A program made the translations under genes and the position numbers. The notes beneath the pieces are model-generated. The model saw only the letters and a list, made by a program, of their open reading frames with translations. It was not told the origin of the DNA and ran no database searches. From Alphaproteobacteria bacterium (lineage in GTDB: Bacteria > Pseudomonadota > Alphaproteobacteria > UBA8366 > GCA-2717185): 38,857 nt of DNA. Each line of letters starts with the position of its first letter. Within the stretch, counting starts at the first letter, position 1. Positions 34,722 through 38,857 of the stretch are shown here, piece by piece. Location: assembly GCA_028822585.1 (NCBI GenBank), contig JAPKDL010000019.1, positions 1 through 38,857 on the forward strand, written 5' to 3'.

Positions 34722-34789
34722 ATCGATGTCACTCCAAAATAGCAGCAGGTATTTTAAAACGCTGAAAAAATAATGACAGGCTTAAGAAA

Positions 34790-36841
34790 TTAATCGGGTA
34801 GTAAATCGAAGGCGACAATCAACCGTTCGCCGTCTCCGCGTATCGGATTCGTGTAATGGAAAAGCGAGGAGGGGAATAGAACGATGTCGCCTCGTTGGGG
34901 CTGGTGAAGAAGTTTTGGGTAATCTTCATTTATGATAGGGTAGTCAAATCCATGAAGTTCAAAGACGATGCCGCCGTCATCTGGGTTGTTTGATGCAACC
35001 AAATTTATATAAACAACGCCGCTCAACCAACCGGTGGGATGGATATGGGTGCTTTGATAGCCATTTCTCCGCAGCCTGACCGACCATCCCGTTAAATTTA
35101 AATTCTGGGGCCACAAGGCGATCATGGCGCAGTCTTGGGATTTGAATTTGGTGTGATATGACGAAATCTCCGCCTTGATCACGGCCTCCAAAATCTCAAC
35201 GGTTTTGATTTTTTTTGTGAAAATATCCCCCTGTGTATGAAACCCGTGATTGGTGGTGTGTAGGGTTGGCTCCCATACGGTGGGTTGGAGGGTGAGGTCC
35301 TGGGTGAGTTTCTCTAGAAACAGTTCGGATTCGTCCATGTGTTGGTTGATGTTCCCGAAACTCATGAATTTCAGAGGCTCCGGGCAAAATGTATGCGGGT
35401 TTTCCTGCCCGATTTGGTTTGAAATAAAGGCGCAGGCCGCCGCAACCCAGATATTATTTTTATCGAGCTCCAGGTTTTCGCACACCCTTTCTTTGAATTC
35501 GGGGTATCGCTCAAGTGCATATAAACATATGAGGGCCTCGGACCGGGATTTCGGTGAATCCGCGATATCATAATGTTGCAGCGCATTTTCATATTGTCCC
35601 AGAGATACAAAATTTTCCGCCAGGTTTTCACGCGCTTTGACATAGTCAGGCTTAATTTCCAGCGCGCAGTTGAAGCTCTCCATCGCGAGCGTTAGATCAC
35701 CCGTCGATTTCAAGGCATATCCAAGGTCGTTATGCGCTTCAAACAAGTCTGGTTTTAACAGTATGAGGTGGCGATAATTCTCAATAGCGTCAGTTAAATT
35801 GCCATATTCCTGAAGTGAATTCCCAAGATTGTAAAGCGCCCCGGCAAAGTCTGGATTGATCTGGAGCGCCTGCCGGTAACATTTGATAGCCGCTGCTAAA
35901 TCTCCGGTTTGCCTTAATGCATTGCCAAGGTTGCTATGCGCTTCCGCATAGTGTTCCGACACCTGCAACGCGCAATTAAAGCTTTCTATCGCAGCACATA
36001 GGTCGCCGGTTTCTCGAAGTGTTATCCCAAGGTTATTGTGCGCCTCCGCGAAATTTTTGTTGATTTGTAACGCTCGCTTTAAACTCTCGACTGCAGCGGT
36101 CAGTTCTCCCGTTTCTCGTAACGCATTTCCAAGGTTATTGTGTGCCTCCGCGAAATCCGGTTCGATCAGAATGGCGTTGTTGTAGCTAGTTATCGCCTCG
36201 TGGAATTCACCAATTTCCTGTAACGCGGCGCCGTGATTGTAATGCGCCTCGGCAAAATCCGGGTTCACCTGAACCGCCGCATGATAGCTCTTGATCATGG
36301 CGGGAAGGTCGCCACTTTCCTGTAAGGCGTTGCCTAAATTATAATGTGCCTCGGCATAGTCTGGATCGAGTTGCACCGCGCGACGAAAACTCGCCACGGC
36401 GTCCGTTAGATTCCCGTTATCCTGATAGGCGCTGCCGAGATTATTGTGCGTCCCCGCAAAGTCGGGATTAATCCGCAACGCGCGATGATAGCTTTCAATG
36501 GCGTCATCGAATTGCCGTAGCCCGGCGTTCGCCGCGCCCAGGATGTTAAACAGTATCACTTCTTGCGGGTGTTGACCGACCAGGAATTTTGCATGTTGGA
36601 CGACTTCGGTCAGACGGCCTTCATTGTACAACGCGGTCAAGCCGTTCAATTTGTCTTCTACGGACGATACACGGTCGGCTTCCGGCGGTGGTGTCTGCAG
36701 CGCAGCCAATTCCTTTCGTGCGCGCGTGTTGCCAGGAAACTCATCCAAGATCGTTCGATACAATGCGGCTGCTTCCGCGATATCGCCCTTTTTCGTGTGG
36801 GCTCTGGCTTTTAAAAGCACCTGCCGGACAGACACTTTCAT
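34790..36841 (-). CDS. TPR-repeat protein with C-terminal 2OG-Fe(II) oxygenase-like domain
   Basis: A 683-residue protein with a ribosome binding site AAGGAA eight bases before its ATG. Residues 1-90 are helical. Residues about 95-428 are ten tandem 34-residue tetratricopeptide repeats, many of the form AEAHNNLGNALRETG. The C-terminal part resembles the putative 2OG-Fe(II) oxygenase family (TIGR02466 type), with THIHPTGWLSGVVYINL (His near 598-600), GDIVLFPSSLFHYTNP (His near 662) and an Arg in GERLIVAFDLLP. TPRs normally bind partner proteins or peptides, so a hydroxylase that docks its protein or glycan substrate is a fair inference. TPR-glycosyltransferase fusions are more common, but no transferase motif is seen. 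Confidence 0.85.
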   Translation of the reverse strand: MKVSVRQVLLKARAHTKKGDIAEAAALYRTILDEFPGNTRARKELAALQTPPPEADRVSSVEDKLNGLTALYNEGRLTEVVQHAKFLVGQHPQEVILFNILGAANAGLRQFDDAIESYHRALRINPDFAGTHNNLGSAYQDNGNLTDAVASFRRAVQLDPDYAEAHYNLGNALQESGDLPAMIKSYHAAVQVNPDFAEAHYNHGAALQEIGEFHEAITSYNNAILIEPDFAEAHNNLGNALRETGELTAAVESLKRALQINKNFAEAHNNLGITLRETGDLCAAIESFNCALQVSEHYAEAHSNLGNALRQTGDLAAAIKCYRQALQINPDFAGALYNLGNSLQEYGNLTDAIENYRHLILLKPDLFEAHNDLGYALKSTGDLTLAMESFNCALEIKPDYVKARENLAENFVSLGQYENALQHYDIADSPKSRSEALICLYALERYPEFKERVCENLELDKNNIWVAAACAFISNQIGQENPHTFCPEPLKFMSFGNINQHMDESELFLEKLTQDLTLQPTVWEPTLHTTNHGFHTQGDIFTKKIKTVEILEAVIKAEISSYHTKFKSQDCAMIALWPQNLNLTGWSVRLRRNGYQSTHIHPTGWLSGVVYINLVASNNPDDGGIVFELHGFDYPIINEDYPKLLHQPQRGDIVLFPSSLFHYTNPIRGDGERLIVAFDLLPD
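35557..36559. repeat. Ten tandem 102-bp units encoding TPRs
   Basis: The TPR part of the fusion protein is built of consecutive 102-base units in phase with codons. The strongest DNA similarity is between units 5 to 7 (about 35845-36151), whose encoded 34-mers share AEAHNNLGNALRETGDL. Such units can expand or contract by recombination, so repeat number may vary between strains. They are coding repeats, not a CRISPR or satellite array. Confidence 0.75.
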
Positions 36842-36940
36842 TGGAGTTCCTTCTAAATTCGAACTGGATGCTATTCCCCAGGATCAGGTGTTGAGCCTGC
36901 AAATATCCCGGGGTCTTTAATTAGCATGGTGCCTTGAGTT

Positions 36941-37288
36941 CTAAATAGCTGCGATCACCATGATTTCGATCAACAAGCCTGGCGCTGCGAGTTTGCCTTC
37001 GACAGTGGCGCGGGCGGGGGTGTTCTCGGGGTCGACCCAGGCGTCCCAGACGGTGTTGAAGCGCGCCCAGTTGTTGATGTCGGTCAGCCAGATTTGCGCA
37101 GATAGAAGGTTGGATTTGCTGGTCCCGGCTTGGGCCAACAGCGCGTCAATCTTGTCGACGATTTGCTGGCATTGGACCTCGACTGTCTCGGTGCGGTCAT
37201 CGGCGGTAATGCCGGATAAATAGACGGTGTTTCCATGCACGACCGCTTTGGTCATGCGCGCTGTGGACTCGATGCGATTGATGGACAT
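36941..37288 (-). CDS. RidA family (YjgF/YER057c/UK114) protein
   Basis: A 115-residue RidA-fold protein. Its pattern is VVHGNTVYLSGITADDRTET, VEVQCQQIVDKIDALLAQAG, TSKSNLLSAQIWLTDI and WVDPENTPARATVEGKLAAPGLLIEI. RidA proteins form trimers and hydrolyse reactive 2-aminoacrylate and other enamines made by PLP enzymes. The Arg in PARAT corresponds to the catalytic Arg105 of the archetype. AAGGA lies before the ATG at 37288. It stands upstream of the TPR fusion on the same strand and diverges from the SCP2-like/hydrolase pair. Whether it is a housekeeping RidA or an Rid subfamily enzyme tied to a catabolic gene is unclear. Confidence 0.92.
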   Translation of the reverse strand: MSINRIESTARMTKAVVHGNTVYLSGITADDRTETVEVQCQQIVDKIDALLAQAGTSKSNLLSAQIWLTDINNWARFNTVWDAWVDPENTPARATVEGKLAAPGLLIEIMVIAAI

Positions 37289-37374
37289 AGGGTTTTCCTT
37301 GCGTTGGCTTTGATGCGTGTTCGTTTGAGTTTAGTATAGTTTAAGACTGTTGGAAAAAAGGGGGAAATGCAACG

Positions 37375-37743
37375 ATGATCGACAAGATCATGGACCGAGT
37401 GAACGGAGATGCGGCTTTGGTGCGGCGTGGGCGCTATGTGACGCTGGATTTTCTGGTTGGCGTTGGGGATCAAGACTACATATTTCGTATTGATCGGGGC
37501 CGCATCGACTTCATTTTGCCACGTGACAAGGCCATGAATTCCGGCCATTTCACCATTCGCGCCGGCGCCGATGTCTGGGCGGAGTTCTGGCACCATACGC
37601 CGCGCCGGGATTACCACGATTTGTTTTCTATGTTTGCCGCTGGACGCGCGCAAATCGACGGTGACGTTACGCCATTCATGCAGAATATCCGTTACTTTAA
37701 GGATGTGCTGACGACGCCGCGCGCAACCTCAGGGGAGGCGTGA
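37375..37743 (+). CDS. SCP2 sterol-carrier-like small protein
   Basis: A 122-residue protein. The text from VTLDFLVGVGDQDYIFRID, through HFTIRAGADVWAEFWHHTPR, to MFAAGRAQIDGDVTPFMQNI looks like an SCP2-type lipid-binding domain, in which a late amphipathic helix follows 'I.GD..P.M.N..YFK'. Family assignment is by pattern only. A G-rich site (GGGGGAAA) precedes the ATG at 37375. The stop is three bases before the GTG of the alpha/beta hydrolase and its last codons (GGGGAGG) provide that gene's ribosome binding site, so the pair is coupled. It may present a hydrophobic substrate to the hydrolase. Confidence 0.62.
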   Translation: MIDKIMDRVNGDAALVRRGRYVTLDFLVGVGDQDYIFRIDRGRIDFILPRDKAMNSGHFTIRAGADVWAEFWHHTPRRDYHDLFSMFAAGRAQIDGDVTPFMQNIRYFKDVLTTPRATSGEA

Positions 37744-37746
37744 ATC

Positions 37747-38589
37747 GTGCCGGATTATGAACCCATTACAGGGCGGTATTTCACCATGGATGTGGCGGGA
37801 GAGCCGGTCCGTATTTATGTGGAGGAAGCGGGCGCCGGGACGCCGTTGGTTTGCCTGCACACCGCCGGTGCCGATGGCCGGCAGTTTCGTCATTTGATGA
37901 GCGACCCGGCGGTGACGGATCATTATCGCGTCATCGCGTTTGATATGCCTTGGCATGGTAAATCGAACCCGCCGGTGGGCTGGGAAGACCGCGAATATCA
38001 GCTTACGACGGAACTTTATAAGCAGACCGTGTTGGCGTTTTGCGACGCCATGGCTTTGGACCAGCCGGTGGTCATGGGATGTTCCATGGGCGGGCGCATC
38101 GTTTTGCATCTGGCGTTGGAGCACGCCGACCGGTTCCAGGCGGTGGTGGCGTTGGAAGGCGCGGACAAGCTGGAGGCTTATTACGACACCGAATGGCTGC
38201 ACCGCCCGGATGTGCATGGCGGCGAAGTCGCGGCGGGTTTCGTGTCAGGGCAAGTGGCGCCGCAAAGCCCAGACGAATATCGCTGGGAGACTCTATGGAC
38301 CTATATGCAAGGCGGGCCCGGAATATTTAAGGGCGATTTGTATTTCTACTGGGTGGATGGACATTTCGACGATCGGTCGTCGCGGATCGACACCTCTAAA
38401 TGTCCAGTCTATCTGTTGTCTGGCGAATACGATTCTTCCTGTACGCCGGAACGTACGGAAGCCACTGCCGCGCGCATCAAGGGGTCGAAGGCGACGGTCA
38501 TGCCGGGGATTGGCCATTTCCCAATGTCTGAAAACCCCGACTTGTTCCGAGAGTTTATCCTACCGGTGCTCGACGAAATTCGTCGCTAG
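37747..38589 (+). CDS. Alpha/beta hydrolase
   Basis: A 280-residue alpha/beta hydrolase starting at a GTG at 37747 with GGGGAGG eight bases upstream. The strand-turn region is LVCLHTAGADGRQFRHLM, where HTAG replaces the typical HG. The nucleophile elbow is VMGCSMGGRIVLHLALEH. The acid is likely in LLSGEYDSSCTPE and the His in GIGHFPMSENPDLF. It is translationally coupled to the SCP2-like gene, so ester or acyl-thioester hydrolysis of a lipid-like compound is plausible. It overlaps the convergent glycosyltransferase gene at the 3' end by 30 bases. Confidence 0.88.
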   Translation: MPDYEPITGRYFTMDVAGEPVRIYVEEAGAGTPLVCLHTAGADGRQFRHLMSDPAVTDHYRVIAFDMPWHGKSNPPVGWEDREYQLTTELYKQTVLAFCDAMALDQPVVMGCSMGGRIVLHLALEHADRFQAVVALEGADKLEAYYDTEWLHRPDVHGGEVAAGFVSGQVAPQSPDEYRWETLWTYMQGGPGIFKGDLYFYWVDGHFDDRSSRIDTSKCPVYLLSGEYDSSCTPERTEATAARIKGSKATVMPGIGHFPMSENPDLFREFILPVLDEIRR

Positions 38590-38857
38590 CTGGTCGTAAA
38601 GCGCCAATGTGTCGGCTACCACGCGCGCTTCGCTGAAATCCTTCTCAGCGGTGGTGCGGGCGGCGGCGCCGAATTTGGCGCGCAAGTCGGGATTCTTCGC
38701 CAAGCGTTCTAGCGCATCCGCCAGACGTTCAACTGATTTTAGAGGAACCAGCAGGCCGGTGTCCTCATCGCGACAAATCTCGCGGCAGCCTGGCACGTCT
38801 GTCGCGACCAGAGGCAAGCCTGCGGCGGCGGCTTCCAGCAGTGATTTCGGCAACCCT
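38560..38857 (-). CDS. Glycosyltransferase family 4, C-terminal part (cut by window end)
   Basis: The last 98 or so codons of a GT-B glycosyltransferase, with the gene continuing beyond base 38857. LPKSLLEAAAAGLPLVATDV, PGCREICRDEDTGLLVP and VERLADALERLAKNPDLRAK are the classic C-terminal nucleotide-sugar-binding region; the Glu of KSLLEA is the second Glu of the EX7E motif. GT4 enzymes retain anomeric configuration and often build lipopolysaccharide, capsule or glycolipid. Substrate cannot be read from this part. The stop lies inside the 3' end of the convergent hydrolase gene. Confidence 0.88.
   Translation of the reverse strand, partial: GLPKSLLEAAAAGLPLVATDVPGCREICRDEDTGLLVPLKSVERLADALERLAKNPDLRAKFGAAARTTAEKDFSEARVVADTLALYDQLATNFVEHR

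Noticed and set aside
35557-36559. Direct-repeat array resembling CRISPR
   Set aside because: Units are 102 bases, contiguous, codon-phased and encode TPRs, with no spacers or cas genes.
1-38857. tRNA, rRNA, riboswitch, IS element, phage or attachment site
   Set aside because: None could be recognised by reading both strands; a covariance-model or transposase search would be needed to exclude them fully.

Overview
The window looks like chromosomal DNA of a free-living or host-associated alphaproteobacterium. This is inferred from the GC-rich coding style, frequent GTG/TTG starts, and families common there (RmuC, BioB/A/F/D, DUF427, LLM flavin oxidoreductases, TauD/PhyH-type dioxygenases, enolase superfamily). 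No rRNA, tRNA, CRISPR array, insertion sequence or phage gene was seen. About 34 intact or edge-truncated genes and eight decayed ones are listed.

Layout. 1-275: AT-rich, no gene seen. 276-1796: rmuC. 1949-8797 (minus): a row read as bioB, bioA, an MFS transporter, an enolase-superfamily enzyme and two tandem LLM flavin oxidoreductases. 9234-11496 (plus): bioF, bioD and a DUF427 gene, divergent from bioB. Together bioB/A/F/D give the late biotin pathway from pimeloyl thioester to biotin; no pimelate-making gene is here. 11506-13005: a DHA2-type drug efflux transporter, preceded by a gutted metE-like pseudogene. 13696-17534: a tightly overlapping operon (glyoxalase II, Ldh-family oxidoreductase, SDR, PLP decarboxylase/lyase), probably one uncharacterised pathway. 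17584-18880: a YjbR-type gene, then a fossil parDE toxin-antitoxin pair and a third decayed ORF. 19042-22641: a 1199-aa ABC exporter with two complete halves in one chain. 22648-24746: a SnoaL-like gene flanked by a twice-frameshifted hydrolase and a twice-frameshifted SDR. 24999-25937: an XRE regulator with a perfect dyad upstream and a hairpin at its stop, then a secreted protein. 26095-33452: GST, hydrolase and GGT-like genes in one run, then a VOC protein, a small membrane protein, a TauD-family dioxygenase and a second GGT-like gene, with remnants of two further dioxygenase-like genes between them. 33468-38857: acyl-CoA dehydrogenase, a TPR/2OG-oxygenase fusion, RidA, a two-gene SCP2-like/hydrolase operon, and the C-terminus of a glycosyltransferase cut by the window edge.

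Themes. Glutathione-linked chemistry recurs (GloB, GST, two GGT-like proteins, VOC protein). Biotin synthesis sits beside a small catabolic module. Gene decay is concentrated at 13.0-13.5, 18.0-18.9, 22.6-24.7, 29.3-29.4 and 31.3-31.5 kb. Several frameshifts fall in or beside runs of five or six A/T, so sequencing error must be excluded there. Three other remnants carry in-frame stops and the metE-like one has also lost its middle, which points to true decay. I see no clearly new defence or mobile system. The most unusual items are the four-gene overlapping operon, the enolase-superfamily enzyme with Gln at one catalytic Lys, the TPR-oxygenase fusion and the pseudogene clusters.
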